From JAFGFY01 sp964520425 (lineage in GTDB: Bacteria; Desulfobacterota; DSM-4660; Desulfatiglandales; HGW-15): 51,062 nt of DNA. The position numbers and the translations under genes were made by a program. The notes below the pieces were generated by a model. The model was not told where the DNA came from and ran no database searches. It was given only the letters and a program-made list of their open reading frames with translations. Positions 1 through 9,220 of the stretch are shown here, piece after piece; position 1 is the stretch's first letter; each line of letters begins with the position of its first letter. The stretch is taken from contig CAZFMX010000014.1 of assembly GCA_964520425.1 (NCBI GenBank), forward strand, positions 1-51,062, read 5' to 3'.

Positions 1-919
1 GAATTCTTATAACATTTTCTTGCCTATTATTCCAGAGTTATTTCTCAGGAATCAAAACGAAAATAAAGGGGGATGCTGACTCCAAAACGAAAATTGAAAT
101 ACGATTATACTATTCATGAACCCCGATTAACCCACGCATGTCAACAATACCAAAAACAAGCATTAGCGTCACCGCAAGATTCTGTGAGTAATTGATCGGA
201 TGAATATCCTGTGATACTCACTAGTACTCACAGAAGCTCCCAAACCTGCAATATGAAAATAATATGCTATTATAGCGATGATTTCTAAAATCTGAGATAC
301 ATTGAGGATATCCCAAAAACAAAAATCCCTTTGATATTCCTACAAAAAAGGCGATGATTTTCCTTTTAATTATCCGCCTTCGCAATAGAACTTGGGCTTG
401 TCCGTGCATGAATACTAAAATGGTTCACAGACTGGAGTAGAGGATAGGCTTTGTACTACAGCGCGATGTCGCCTAGAGGATGTGGCGGATAATCACGTCG
501 GCTTGTCACATCGAAGCCTCTAACGAAGTCGGAAGCCGAAGACGCCCGTCCTCCGCAGTAGCCTGCTACGGAGGATGGAAAGACAGGTAAGACAGTGGGA
601 CTACGGGTTTAACCGTGGGGCTCCATATGAAGTAAGCCTCATTTTCCCCCATGTATGGACTACTCTAACCTATACGTAATCCGATGCTTTTCAGTAATCG
701 TCTTTCTGACTGGTCCTTCAGATTCCATCATATGTATCATGTTGAAATAACCCTTGTCTTGACGAGAGGTTACTAGATGTATTATTCCATTACGGTGCTG
801 TAAGCAACTGGCGGCCTGGCGCGGAAAACGCGAAAGCATGTACCGTGAAAGTACGATTCGAACGAATATTGTGAAGGCTCCTTTGATATGACTACTGGAA
901 TAAATGGAAAGGGGAAAAC
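1..919. other. Non-coding left flank with hairpins
   Basis: I find no convincing gene here; the open frames are short, lack ribosome binding sites and resemble no family I know. The stretch contains a repeated CAAAACGAAAAT (about 54-65 and 86-97) and an inverted repeat CTGTGAGTA / TACTCACAG (181-189 and 226-234). Around 549-575 a G+C-rich hairpin pairs TCCTCC with GGAGGA and GTAGC with GCTAC; a related hairpin occurs inside the palindrome at 38292-38428. Around 800-875 several short stems follow one another, for example CGCG/CGCG and ATTCG/CGAAT. This could be the leader of the TRAP operon or a decayed element; I cannot tell which. Confidence 0.45.
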
Positions 920-1942
920 ATGAAAAAGTTATTACTGCTCATATTCTCCATCATGACGGTCTTTACTTTTATCAACACACCCGTTGATTGGGCCAAGTCC
1001 GCGAAAACCAAGGTACTGCGCCTGGCTGGTCCCTGGCCGCCTATGGATCCGCTGACGGTTCAACTCGAGGCCTTTGCGGACAAGTTCAATCAACGCGCCG
1101 GGGGCAGTTATCTGATAGAGGTGCATCCCAGTGAATCCCTGGTAAAGATTGGTGAGAGTATGGATGCCTTGCGGACCGGCGCCGTCGAAATGGCGGGATT
1201 CCCCATCGGTCTGTTTGCCAGCATGGACCGCAGGTTTGCCGCAGCGGAGCTTCCTTTCTTGGCCAATAATGCCGAAGCCGATGCCGCCCTGCAGGTCGAG
1301 CTGATGCCACGCTACAGTGAGATTATGGAGAAGAAATTCAACTCCAAGGCGATCATGTCCTTTACCTGCCTGGCTCTGGACGTCATCAGCACCAAACCGA
1401 TCAAAACAGCCGCGGACTGGGAAGGCCTGCTGGTCCAGTCGGTTTCTCCCCAGTCGGCTAAATTTATTGAATACCTGGGGGGCGCGCCGGTGGCCATGCC
1501 GTTCTCGGAAGGATACCAAGCCCTGCAAAAAGGGGTTGTAAACGCGTCCATGCAGTCCTCACCCATGATGATCATGTTCAAAATGAATGAGGTCGCACAT
1601 TATGTGACCCGGGGGTATCTGATTCCGGCCGCCATGATCATTGCCATCAATATGGATGTCTACAAGAAAATGCCTGGGGATATTCAAGAGATCATTGTAG
1701 GTATAGGGAAAAAACAGCAGATCGAGGCCAACAATTTCTTCATCAATATCGCCGAAGAGAACACCGTTACCTTGAGGCAGATGGGAATAGATGTCTATCA
1801 TCTGCCCAAGGAGGAGCGGGACCGCTGGGCCGAGATGCTCAAACCCTATTGCGAGAAGCTCTATGAAGACATGGGGCCGGAATTTGCCGCTGCTGTGAAA
1901 AAGGTTACCGAAGCGGCGAATGCCAAATATGTATATAAATAG
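920..1942 (+). CDS. dctP: TRAP transporter solute-binding protein, DctP family
   Basis: Periplasmic binding protein of a tripartite ATP-independent periplasmic transporter; it captures an organic anion, probably a carboxylate, and delivers it to the DctQM permease. The 340-residue length is normal for DctP. Residues 1 to about 27 form a signal peptide (KK, hydrophobic core, then a polar region with Ala-Lys-Ser-Ala). The mature part has the DctP pattern, including LRTGAVEMAGF near residue 80 and a central MPFSEGYQALQKGVVNAS segment where family members bind the substrate carboxylate. The ATG has a strong AAGGGGAAAA ribosome site. The permease genes follow on the same strand, but after an unusually long 443-nt gap. 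The substrate cannot be read from sequence. Confidence 0.93.
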   Translation: MKKLLLLIFSIMTVFTFINTPVDWAKSAKTKVLRLAGPWPPMDPLTVQLEAFADKFNQRAGGSYLIEVHPSESLVKIGESMDALRTGAVEMAGFPIGLFASMDRRFAAAELPFLANNAEADAALQVELMPRYSEIMEKKFNSKAIMSFTCLALDVISTKPIKTAADWEGLLVQSVSPQSAKFIEYLGGAPVAMPFSEGYQALQKGVVNASMQSSPMMIMFKMNEVAHYVTRGYLIPAAMIIAINMDVYKKMPGDIQEIIVGIGKKQQIEANNFFINIAEENTVTLRQMGIDVYHLPKEERDRWAEMLKPYCEKLYEDMGPEFAAAVKKVTEAANAKYVYK

Positions 1943-2385
1943 TGTGTTCTTTTGATGAATGCCGAAATACGGAGTTTTCAGACCTTCGTCTATATCTGGA
2001 ACTAGGGTCGTGTCTCAGAAATAGCTTTCATCATGAATAGATCCAGAAAGAATAGCAGAGGAGCAAGGGGATTTCTTTTCAGTTCCATCACCCAAAATAT
2101 GATCAAGCCTTTTATTGCAACAAAGAGGAAAACTTTCTGTGGACAGGCACAAAGAATTCATATCGCTATGGAAATATGGCTTTGTGAGGCCGCCTAAAAG
2201 TATGCATAAACCTGGTGCCGTTCCACTACTTCTGGATATATGGTGACGAACTAAAAGGGACCCCCTTGTTTCTCACGGATCTGAGGCGTAGATGTAATTA
2301 TATGAGTTACTTGTGAGACATAACATTAGGAATCTATTTACGGGCCAGCCGTCGCCAAGGCTGTGGCTGGCAGGCAGGAAATCGT
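1943..2385. other. Long dctP-dctQ intergenic gap
   Basis: No gene is supported; both strands are interrupted by stops. A weak inverted pair TGTCTCA (2011-2017) / TGAGACA (2314-2320) encloses most of the gap, and the sequence beside the left arm (CAGAAATAGCT) resembles the end of the P2 palindromes found elsewhere in the window, so a decayed element is possible. Immediately before dctQ, GCCAGCC (2344-2350) pairs with GGCTGGC (2365-2371), a stable hairpin that could cap the dctP mRNA and favour more binding protein than permease. Confidence 0.45.
2344..2371 (+). terminator. Intercistronic hairpin before dctQ
   Basis: The 7-bp stem GCCAGCC/GGCTGGC, with a possible inner GCC/GGC, ends 14 nt before the dctQ ATG. 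There is no run of T after it, so it is not a classical terminator. An mRNA-stabilising or attenuating role is inferred from its position between the binding-protein and permease genes. Confidence 0.4.
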
Positions 2386-2910
2386 ATGATGAGAAAAATC
2401 TTACTGACAATCGATAGGGTCATCACACGAATCAGCGAGTGGGGATTACTCATCAGCGGTATGCTTATACTGATCATGTCCGTGCTGGGTACCTACGGCG
2501 TCGGGCGCCGGTATATCTTCAACAATCCGGAACCCTACTCATACGAACTGAGTACCATGCTGCTTTTGGCCTGTGTGGTTTTTGCCGTCGCCGGTCTGCA
2601 GAGACAGAGACGGCATCTCCGGGTGGATTTCATTGCGGGACGTCTCTCACCTGGTTTGGAGGACATGCTGGTGAATATCGTCACACCGGTCATAGCTCTC
2701 TTTTATGTGGGGATCATTTGTTGGCAAAGCTGGGACAACGCCATCTACTCCATGAATATCTGGGAAACCAGTCAATCCAGTTGGGAAGAACCTCTATTCC
2801 CTGTAAAGATGATGGTTCCCATCGGCATGGCTATGCTTTGTCTGGTGTTGGCTTCACAGTTGATCCAGGGCATAAAGAATATGATCCATCAAATCAAAAG
2901 AAGATCGTGA
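2386..2910 (+). CDS. dctQ: TRAP transporter small permease, DctQ family
   Basis: Small membrane subunit of the TRAP transporter, which partners DctM in Na+- or proton-driven uptake. At 174 residues it has the usual size and four hydrophobic segments (about residues 18-40, 55-73, 100-122 and 140-162). The family's RRYIFNNPEPYSYEL and RRHLRVDFIAG elements are visible, with the conserved Arg/Glu before and after helix two. Start candidates are the adjacent ATGs at 2386 and 2389; GCAGGAAA upstream is an acceptable ribosome site. dctM follows after 34 nt and is surely cotranscribed. Confidence 0.92.
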   Translation: MMRKILLTIDRVITRISEWGLLISGMLILIMSVLGTYGVGRRYIFNNPEPYSYELSTMLLLACVVFAVAGLQRQRRHLRVDFIAGRLSPGLEDMLVNIVTPVIALFYVGIICWQSWDNAIYSMNIWETSQSSWEEPLFPVKMMVPIGMAMLCLVLASQLIQGIKNMIHQIKRRS

Positions 2911-2944
2911 GCCCTCCCTAAGCGGACAAAGGAGATCACCATAA

Positions 2945-4243
2945 ATGGATCCGGCTATTGTCAGCCTTATTTGCATTCTTGTTCTGTTTATACTCATGAT
3001 GATCGGCGTGCCTATTGTCTACTCCCTCGGTTTTACCGCCGTAACTACGGCTCTCATCTTCTACGGTCCCAGCACCTTATACAAGGCCGGCATTTCACCG
3101 TTCAGTACTCTGTTCAATTTGGGTTGGACGCCCTTACCCCTGTTCGTTCTGTTGGGATCCATTATCGCTGAATCGGGAATGGGCAAGGATCTCTTCCGTG
3201 CCGCAGCCAACTGGCTCTCCCGGTTACGCGGCGGCATGGTCGTCGCCGGTATTGTCGGCGAGGCCATGCTGGCAGCCACATTAGGTACCAGCGCGGCTGC
3301 TATTGTCGTGGTCGGTAAAGTCGCGGTACCTGAATTTGAAAAGCAAGGCTATGATCGCGGGTTCAGCCTGGGCGCCCTGTTGGCAGGCGGCGTTCTCGGC
3401 CCATTGATTCCACCCAGCGCCACGATGATCATCTATGCTGTTCTCACCAATGTATCCCTGGGGCAGTTGTTCATAGCCGGTATCATCCCCGGTCTCCTTC
3501 TCGTCGTCTTTCTAGCCGTCCCGGCCATTGTGCTGTGCTATATGAGACCCCTCCTTGCGCCCAAGACCTATTCCGTTCCCTGGAAAGAGTGTTTCACTTC
3601 CCTCAAGGGCATTTGGGGAGTAACCCTGGTCATGATCTGCATCCTGGGATCCATCTATTTTGGCATCGCAACACCGACGGAAACAGCTGGGGTCGGCAGT
3701 TTTTTGGTCTTAATCCTGGGGGTGACGGTTTACGGTTTGAGATGGAAAGGGTTGCGCAACGCGCTCATGGAAGCCGCGACAGTCAACGCCCTGATCCTGT
3801 TTATTGTCATCGGTGCTTCCTTTTTTACCTATATCATGGCCAGTACCAACGTGGCGGAGAACCTGCTGACATTCGTGAAATTGGGGTCCATCTTTCCTTG
3901 GCGGGTCATTGTGGTCATTAATCTTATTTTACTCTTTTTGGGCTGTATTATCGATCCTATCACCATCACGCTGTTGACCATCCCCATTTTCGTGCCTCTG
4001 ATCATCAGCCTTGGATTTGATCCCATATGGTTCGGTGTTGTATTTCTTGTAAATACTCAGATCGGCCTCATCACACCACCCATGGGGACCGATCTTTTTG
4101 CCGTGAAGACCATCTTTAACATCCCCAGCATGGATATTATCCGCGGTGTTATTCCATTCCTGCTTTCCGAAATCCTATTTCTCGCCGTCATCGTTGCGTT
4201 TCCCCAAATCAGTCTGTGGCTGCCGAGCATGATGATCAGATAG
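2945..4243 (+). CDS. dctM: TRAP transporter large permease, DctM family
   Basis: Large multi-spanning subunit that forms the transport path. It has 432 residues and about 12 hydrophobic segments. The family motif is clear: GPLIPPSATMIIYAVLTNVS about 155 residues in, and a second inverted-repeat half with TPPMGTDLFAVK near residue 378. AAAGGAGATCACC gives a strong ribosome site 5 nt before the ATG. The TAG stop (4241-4243) lies inside the left arm of a P2 palindrome, TAGTGTCCAT, which pairs with ATGGACACTA at 4432-4441. Confidence 0.95.
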   Translation: MDPAIVSLICILVLFILMMIGVPIVYSLGFTAVTTALIFYGPSTLYKAGISPFSTLFNLGWTPLPLFVLLGSIIAESGMGKDLFRAAANWLSRLRGGMVVAGIVGEAMLAATLGTSAAAIVVVGKVAVPEFEKQGYDRGFSLGALLAGGVLGPLIPPSATMIIYAVLTNVSLGQLFIAGIIPGLLLVVFLAVPAIVLCYMRPLLAPKTYSVPWKECFTSLKGIWGVTLVMICILGSIYFGIATPTETAGVGSFLVLILGVTVYGLRWKGLRNALMEAATVNALILFIVIGASFFTYIMASTNVAENLLTFVKLGSIFPWRVIVVINLILLFLGCIIDPITITLLTIPIFVPLIISLGFDPIWFGVVFLVNTQIGLITPPMGTDLFAVKTIFNIPSMDIIRGVIPFLLSEILFLAVIVAFPQISLWLPSMMIR

Positions 4244-4441
4244 TGTCCATCCATAAACAGCTCTTTTGGCCAATCTTCCACCGTCGCCGAAGGCTTTGGC
4301 GGGACAAGTTGCGTCACGCTTCAGATTGCAATCATCAAAATACTTCAATGTATTGATGCCTGTCCCGATGAAAATCGGGAGGGTTACAATCTTCGCGTTC
4401 CTTGACTTTGGCCGAAATTCCTTGTTTCTGAATGGACACTA
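4241..4441 (+). repeat. P2 palindromic element, copy 1 (dctM stop)
   Basis: A 201-nt imperfect palindrome. End arms TAGTGTCCAT (4241-4250) and ATGGACACTA (4432-4441) pair perfectly and include the dctM stop codon. Inside are the family blocks GGCCAATCTT, an optional CACCGTCGCC...TTGGCGGGAC hairpin, AATACT/GTATT, and the perfect hairpin TCCCGAT-GAAA-ATCGGGA followed by GGGTTACAAT. The same order recurs at 6260-6423 and, on the minus strand, at 50442-50637. A terminator or 3'-UTR RNA role is inferred from its placement. Confidence 0.85.
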
Positions 4442-4717
4442 GATAAGTGTTGTAGCATTATCGTAAAATGAGAATGAACCTCCGGATACCGGTTATATCG
4501 CAAAGGTGTCGAAATGACTAGAAGCTGAAGGGTGTGAGGAGGGTGGAGAGAGCGAGAATCCTGATTCTGAGCTGAATTATCGGTGGAAGATGAATAATTT
4601 AGGGATGATCCATTTTTAGGACTTGTTCATTAATCTACATTTTGGTATCTTCGCGATCAATAGCCATCAAAAATGTATGATTCTGAATCAATGCTGAAGA
4701 TATAAGGACTTTATTCA

Positions 4718-6259
4718 ATGCCTGCCAAAATCCTTAGCCCAAAACCCGACGAGATCGGGTGTCTCTACGAGATTACTAAAGCCATTCATGGCACACTGGA
4801 TTTGAGAAAAGCCCTTTACAGGGTCCTGGACCTGTTGTCCGAATACCTCGGAATGAACCGTGGTTCCATCACCCTCCTTAACCCTGAGACCTCTGAAATC
4901 CATATTGAGGTGGCCCATGGAATGTCATCTAAGACAAAGACCAAAGGACGCTACAAATTGGGGGAGGGGATCACAGGCCGAGTCATAGAATCAGGGCGTC
5001 CCATGGCCATCCCCCATATCGAGGATGAACCGCTCTTTCTTGACAGGACCGGGATCAGAGGGCAATTGGACAAATCGAAGATCTCGTTCATTTGTGTCCC
5101 TATAAAAGAGGGGGGAAGGGTCATAGGCACACTCAGTGCGGATCGGATCTTCGAAGCTGCCTCCCCTTTGGAGGATGACGTCAGACTTCTCATTATCATC
5201 AGTGGCCTCATCGCCCAGAAGGTGGCATTGCTGGAAAAGATCAACCGGGAAAGAGAAGAACAAAGGGGCGAAAACCTGAGACTACGACAGGAGCTTGGAC
5301 AAAAATACAGCTTCACCAACATTATCGGGAACAGCAGGAAGATGCAGGAGATCTTTTATCTGATTACACAAGTGGCAAAGAGTAATGCCAACGTGCTCCT
5401 GTTGGGAGAGAGCGGGACAGGAAAGGAACTCGCAGCTAATGCCATACATTATAACAGCTTGCGTTTGGAGAAACCTTTTGTAAAGGTCAATTGTGCTGCG
5501 CTCCCCTCCAACCTGGTTGAGGCAGAGCTCTTTGGCCATGAAAAGGGGGCCTTTACCGGGGCGGACCGCCAAAAAGAGGGTAAATTCGAACGCGCTAATG
5601 GAGGGACGATTTTCCTTGATGAAATCGGATCACTTGCTCTGGAGAGTCAGGGTAAATTGCTGCGGATTTTACAGGAGAAGGAGCTGGAGCGGCTTGGGGG
5701 GACAAAGACCATTGAGGTCAATGTGCGTCTGATTGCCGCGACCAATAAGGACCTCTCAGAGGCCGTCGAAGATGGGACTTTCCGTGAAGATCTTTTTTAC
5801 CGCCTGAACGTTTACCCGATTTATCTGCCCGCGTTAAGGGAGAGAGAGGCCGACATTCTCCTTCTGGCCGACTATTTTCTCGAGAAATATGCCAATGAAT
5901 ACGCCAAGGATATAAAGAGGATTTCCACTCCGGCCATCGACGCTCTCACGCAGTATCACTGGCCGGGAAATGTCAGAGAACTGGAGAACTGCATGGAGCG
6001 GGCGGTTCTGCTGTGTGATGACCAGGTTATTCACAGCTATCACTTGCCCCCCACTCTGCAAACAGCCGAGGAGACAGGCACTCTCCAGTCCCAGTCTCTG
6101 ACTGAAGCAGTTGAGCGGTTTGAGAAAGAGTTGCTTATTGACGCACTAAAGAGCCGCAGGGGGAACATGAGGCGAGCGGCAAAGGACCTGGGGACGACGG
6201 AACGCATTTTCGGATACAAGGTCAAGAAGTACAGTATAGATCCCAAGCAGTATCGATAA
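4718..6259 (+). CDS. NifA-like sigma-54-dependent activator (GAF-AAA+-HTH)
   Basis: Enhancer-binding protein that remodels sigma-54 RNA polymerase using ATP. It has 513 residues: a GAF sensor at about 10-170, a short linker helix, the AAA+ domain at about 205-430 with Walker A GESGTGKE near 230, the sigma-54 contact loop GAFTGA near 277 and Walker B GGTIFLDEIG near 295, and a C-terminal Fis-type helix-turn-helix (GNMRRAAKDLGTTERIFGYK) ending KKYSIDPKQYR as in NifA proteins. It lacks a receiver domain, so the signal enters through GAF. AAGGA stands 8 nt before the ATG. It sits 474 nt after dctM; control of the TRAP genes is possible, but I found no clear -24/-12 site. NifA itself is not claimed, since no nif genes are present. 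Confidence 0.92.
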   Translation: MPAKILSPKPDEIGCLYEITKAIHGTLDLRKALYRVLDLLSEYLGMNRGSITLLNPETSEIHIEVAHGMSSKTKTKGRYKLGEGITGRVIESGRPMAIPHIEDEPLFLDRTGIRGQLDKSKISFICVPIKEGGRVIGTLSADRIFEAASPLEDDVRLLIIISGLIAQKVALLEKINREREEQRGENLRLRQELGQKYSFTNIIGNSRKMQEIFYLITQVAKSNANVLLLGESGTGKELAANAIHYNSLRLEKPFVKVNCAALPSNLVEAELFGHEKGAFTGADRQKEGKFERANGGTIFLDEIGSLALESQGKLLRILQEKELERLGGTKTIEVNVRLIAATNKDLSEAVEDGTFREDLFYRLNVYPIYLPALREREADILLLADYFLEKYANEYAKDIKRISTPAIDALTQYHWPGNVRELENCMERAVLLCDDQVIHSYHLPPTLQTAEETGTLQSQSLTEAVERFEKELLIDALKSRRGNMRRAAKDLGTTERIFGYKVKKYSIDPKQYR

Positions 6260-6423
6260 GAGACCTTTGAAAAAAGCTCCTTTTTGCCCAATCTCGGCAT
6301 CAGGCTTAAATTCTAATCCTCGAAATACTCAAGGTATTCCTGGCTGTCCCGATGAAAATCGGGAGGGTTACAATTTTCGTCTTCTTTAACCTTGAACAAA
6401 ATTGAGCATTTTTCAAAGGCCTC
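6260..6423 (+). repeat. P2 palindromic element, copy 2 (activator stop)
   Basis: It begins on the base after the TAA of the sigma-54 activator. End arms GAGACCTTTGAAAAA (6260-6274) and TTTTTCAAAGGCCTC (6409-6423) pair along their length with one wobble. Inside are TTTTTGCCCAATCTCGGC, AATACT/GTATT, and TCCCGAT-GAAA-ATCGGGA. It is the shorter form of the element at 4241-4441, lacking the optional G+C hairpin. Confidence 0.87.
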
Positions 6424-6616
6424 GATAGGGTCGAATCTGCAGCTTTCCCCGAGGAGCGAGATCTCCCATATATGCGCCCTGTACGTCTAGGAATCTTTCT
6501 TCGGCAGGGGATCGTGACGAAGGAAGCCGTTCAAAGAAACCACCCGACGATCTTCCCCCCTTCAAATACCACAGACACGCTTGATATAGATTTTTAGCAA
6601 AGAATTCTGCTTTCCC

Positions 6617-6646
6617 TTGCCATCAACTGTCTCGTTTTGCTATAAT
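6617..6646 (+). promoter_or_regulatory. Sigma-70 promoter of the MoxR/DUF58 cluster
   Basis: TTGCCA (-35, 6617-6622), an 18-nt spacer and a perfect TATAAT (-10, 6641-6646) preceded by an extended -10 TGC (6638-6640). Transcription would start near 6653, leaving a leader of about 110 nt before the ATG at 6765. Apart from this promoter I see nothing definite between the P2 element and 6765. Confidence 0.7.
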
Positions 6647-6764
6647 TAATGATCTATTGGAGGATTATTTCTTTTTTTAGACATTTGGATAGAAGTCATC
6701 GCAACTCGAATAAGTGTGTCGAATATAAGTCAACCCAGATAATCATCGAATCAGGAGGCGATCT

Positions 6765-7583
6765 ATGGAATGGTATTACAGGAAGGGGGATCAGGAGGAG
6801 GGACCCATCGACTCTGATGAAATGAAGGACCTATACAAGACAAAGAAAATCGACCTACATACATTGGTTCGTCGTTCCGAACAAGACGATTGGAAACCCT
6901 TGAACGATTTTTTAAAAAAGAAAGCGACTTCTTCCACAACGTCATCTTCGGGAGGAGCTTCCGGTGATTCGGCGACGGAATCATCCGAAGATGGCCCTCA
7001 ACCCGTAGCAACGGCGGTATGTTCTCAATGTGGTCGTTCATTCCCTGAAGATCAGGTGGTGCGATTCGATGATAAGATTATCTGTTCGGCCTGCAAGCCC
7101 ATATTCGTTCAAAAGGTTAAAGAAGGCGCGGAAGACGCCGGTGAATTCCGCTATGGAGGCTTCTGGATCCGTGTGGGCGCTAAGGTCATTGACTGGATTA
7201 TTACCGGCGTTTCACAGTGGGTCATTCTTATTCCGCTTGGCATCATCGGAGTCACGTCCCTCCCGGATGATCCAGCCAATATCGATCCCTCAAGTTTCTT
7301 GACTATAGTAGCTATTCAAATGCTTGTTGGTTTCGCGGTTCCCACCATTTACCATACGTATTTTGTGGGACGCTTCGCGGCCACGCCGGGAAAGATGGCT
7401 TGCGGGCTGAAGATCGTATTGCCCGATGGCGACCGAGTCAGCTATGCGAGGGCCTTTGGACGCTATTTTGCCGAAATGCTCAGTGCCATGATCCTACTCA
7501 TCGGCTATATAATGGTCGCCTCTGACAGCGAAAAGAGGGCCTTGCATGATCGGATCTGCTCAACCCGTGTGGTCTATAAGTAA
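6765..7583 (+). CDS. GYF_2-like and RDD-domain membrane protein
   Basis: First gene of the cluster. Residues 1 to about 48 (MEWYYRKGDQEEGPI...) match the GYF_2 type of domain, a peptide-binding fold often joined to membrane proteins. A Ser/Thr-rich linker follows, then a CSQCG...CSAC zinc-ribbon-like segment near 86-110, then an RDD membrane domain from about 128 (GFWIRVGAKVIDWII, later ATPGKMACGLKIV and RALHDRI) with about three hydrophobic segments. The role is unknown; RDD proteins are linked to transport or envelope functions. AGGAGGCGAT precedes the ATG. The next gene starts 21 nt on. A second RDD protein closes the cluster at 15786-16565. Confidence 0.85.
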   Translation: MEWYYRKGDQEEGPIDSDEMKDLYKTKKIDLHTLVRRSEQDDWKPLNDFLKKKATSSTTSSSGGASGDSATESSEDGPQPVATAVCSQCGRSFPEDQVVRFDDKIICSACKPIFVQKVKEGAEDAGEFRYGGFWIRVGAKVIDWIITGVSQWVILIPLGIIGVTSLPDDPANIDPSSFLTIVAIQMLVGFAVPTIYHTYFVGRFAATPGKMACGLKIVLPDGDRVSYARAFGRYFAEMLSAMILLIGYIMVASDSEKRALHDRICSTRVVYK

Positions 7584-7604
7584 TGTAAAAAAAGGTGAAG
7601 AAAG

Positions 7605-8165
7605 ATGATTGCCTGCCCCAGGTGCCAAACCATTCAACCCGTTAGTGTTGTCAATTCCGGACTTCTCAACGAATGCCCGGGTTGCGACACAGAGTTGCGC
7701 GTTGAGGTATTCAATGCCTATTTCACGCAGGAGATGAAAGAGGTTGTGGGACATGATGTCCTAGTTCAGGGGCAGGCAGAATGTTTTTATCATCCGGGTA
7801 AGCAGGCTGTGGTGGACTGCGAAAGTTGCGGCCGCCTGCTTTGCGCGCTGTGCGAAGTGGAGATGGAAGGAAAACATTTGTGTATGAGTTGTCTCCAGAC
7901 CGGTCGAGATAAGAAGAAAATGTCACGCCTGGAAAATGAGCGCACTCTCTACGACAGGATCGCGCTGGCTCTGGCTGTCTACCCGTTGCTGTTCGTTTTT
8001 ATTACCTTATTGACTGCCCCGGTAGCTATCTACGTGGCATTGCGTTATTGGAACAGTCCCAACACTCTGTTACCTCACACTCAAATTCGGAATGTGTTCG
8101 CCCTGACATTGGCCGGCCTGCAACTCGCCGTCTGGGTACTCATCTTTATTGGTTTATTGGCATAA
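7605..8165 (+). CDS. Zinc-ribbon / B-box-like membrane protein
   Basis: I do not know its function. The 186 residues start with a CPRC...CPGC zinc ribbon (residues 4-27), followed by a B-box-like zinc finger with the pattern CFYHPGKQAVVDCESCGRL and then LCALCEVEMEGKHLCMSC (about 60-98). The C-terminal half has two hydrophobic helices (about 122-147 and 164-186) that should anchor it in the inner membrane with the zinc modules in the cytoplasm. AAAGGTGAAGAAAG precedes the ATG. The next gene starts 6 nt after the stop. A shorter relative of the finger part lies at 9221-9559, suggesting duplication within the operon. Confidence 0.8.
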   Translation: MIACPRCQTIQPVSVVNSGLLNECPGCDTELRVEVFNAYFTQEMKEVVGHDVLVQGQAECFYHPGKQAVVDCESCGRLLCALCEVEMEGKHLCMSCLQTGRDKKKMSRLENERTLYDRIALALAVYPLLFVFITLLTAPVAIYVALRYWNSPNTLLPHTQIRNVFALTLAGLQLAVWVLIFIGLLA

Positions 8166-8171
8166 AACAGG

Positions 8172-9209
8172 ATGTCATCTAAAACTCAAACATGGACTTA
8201 TCAAAGACTGAAAGGGAAGGGAAGGGGTTTTTTGACGTATCAGTGCCACACCCTGTGGCGAGGACCGGACCATCTACTCTGGGTTGAAAGGGGATTTTCA
8301 ACAGAGCGCTACAAGCGTTTCTCCTATAAGGATATCCAGGCCATCGTCATCAGCCGTACCCGAAAAGGTCAGATCTGGAACATCATCCTGTCCCTCTTCT
8401 TTGTATTCTTCGCTCTTTTGACCTGGCTAGGATTTGAGACCGACCATCCCGGAATAACGATCTTTCAGATGATTATGGCTGCCGCTTTCTTGGTCCCTCT
8501 GGTGATAAATACGATCTGTGGGCCCACGAGCAGGGTCCACATGCAGACCGCCGTGCAGATGGAGCAACTGCCTTCGCTCAATCGTCTAAGAACGGCCCAG
8601 CGCGTGGTCAATCAGATCAAGGCCCTCATTGAAGGAGATCAAGGTCTGTTTAAAAAAGAACAACTCGCTACCCCGATCTGGGGAAAAGTCCCCCAGCAGA
8701 TCAAGGTTATGAATCCTGAGATCCCTTCCGCGCCCACTGCCGTCACTTCAGAGGGTCTGCATTTTCATTTCTATTTTTTCGGCGTTTTGGCATTGATCGG
8801 CCTTGCCGCGTTTTTGTGTTTCAGCCTGAAGCAGATCTGGACAGCCATGATAGGTAGCGGCTTAATTCTGCCCGCCCTGGTATTGGGAATCATGTCTCTG
8901 GTCCGACAGCATAAGAATGGATGGGATAAAGCCTTAAAGACAGCGACTTGGATCGGCATGGTTTTTGTTGTTTTAAGTTGTCTTCAAAGTTATATCTTCT
9001 ATATGGTGGCCAGTGTTCGCAATCCCGAGTCGGCTTACAACCAATGGACGTTGATTAAGAGAACCCTTGGGTTGTACATTCAGGACAATCCGGCCATCAC
9101 CGTTATCCATTTGATCACGGTGACCCTGGGCCTGGGCATTGGCCTTTTCGGTCTTATTACAGCCCGATCGAACCAAGCTCCTAAGCCGAAAAAACCGGTC
9201 ACATCTTAA
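8172..9209 (+). CDS. Six-helix membrane protein of the MoxR cluster
   Basis: No family recognised. It has 345 residues: an N-terminal segment of about 70 residues with LLWVERGFSTERYKRFSYKD, which resembles a small PH-like fold seen in membrane-associated bacterial proteins, then two helices (about 73-93 and 95-118), a cytoplasmic loop, and four more helices (about 195-217, 220-240, 255-280, 310-335). It is packed 6 nt after the preceding gene and 11 nt before the next, so it is cotranscribed with the zinc-finger genes on each side. Confidence 0.8.
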   Translation: MSSKTQTWTYQRLKGKGRGFLTYQCHTLWRGPDHLLWVERGFSTERYKRFSYKDIQAIVISRTRKGQIWNIILSLFFVFFALLTWLGFETDHPGITIFQMIMAAAFLVPLVINTICGPTSRVHMQTAVQMEQLPSLNRLRTAQRVVNQIKALIEGDQGLFKKEQLATPIWGKVPQQIKVMNPEIPSAPTAVTSEGLHFHFYFFGVLALIGLAAFLCFSLKQIWTAMIGSGLILPALVLGIMSLVRQHKNGWDKALKTATWIGMVFVVLSCLQSYIFYMVASVRNPESAYNQWTLIKRTLGLYIQDNPAITVIHLITVTLGLGIGLFGLITARSNQAPKPKKPVTS

Positions 9210-9220
9210 GAAATCATGTG

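Noticed and set aside
221..409. 62-codon minus-strand ORF in the left flank
   Set aside because: No family, unusual composition and no ribosome site.
780..880. Group II intron domain V-like piece (CCGTGAAAGTAC)
   Set aside because: The GAAA and flanking pairs do not give the 34-nt domain V with its AGC/GUU triad, and there is no reverse transcriptase.
2011..2320. Insertion sequence between dctP and dctQ
   Set aside because: The inverted ends are only 7 bp, there are no target duplications I can see, and translations on both strands are full of stops with no transposase motif.
4442..4717. Sigma-54 (-24/-12) promoter near the NifA-like gene
   Set aside because: TTGGTATCTTCGCG has wrong spacing between GG and GC; no other good match by eye there or upstream of dctP.
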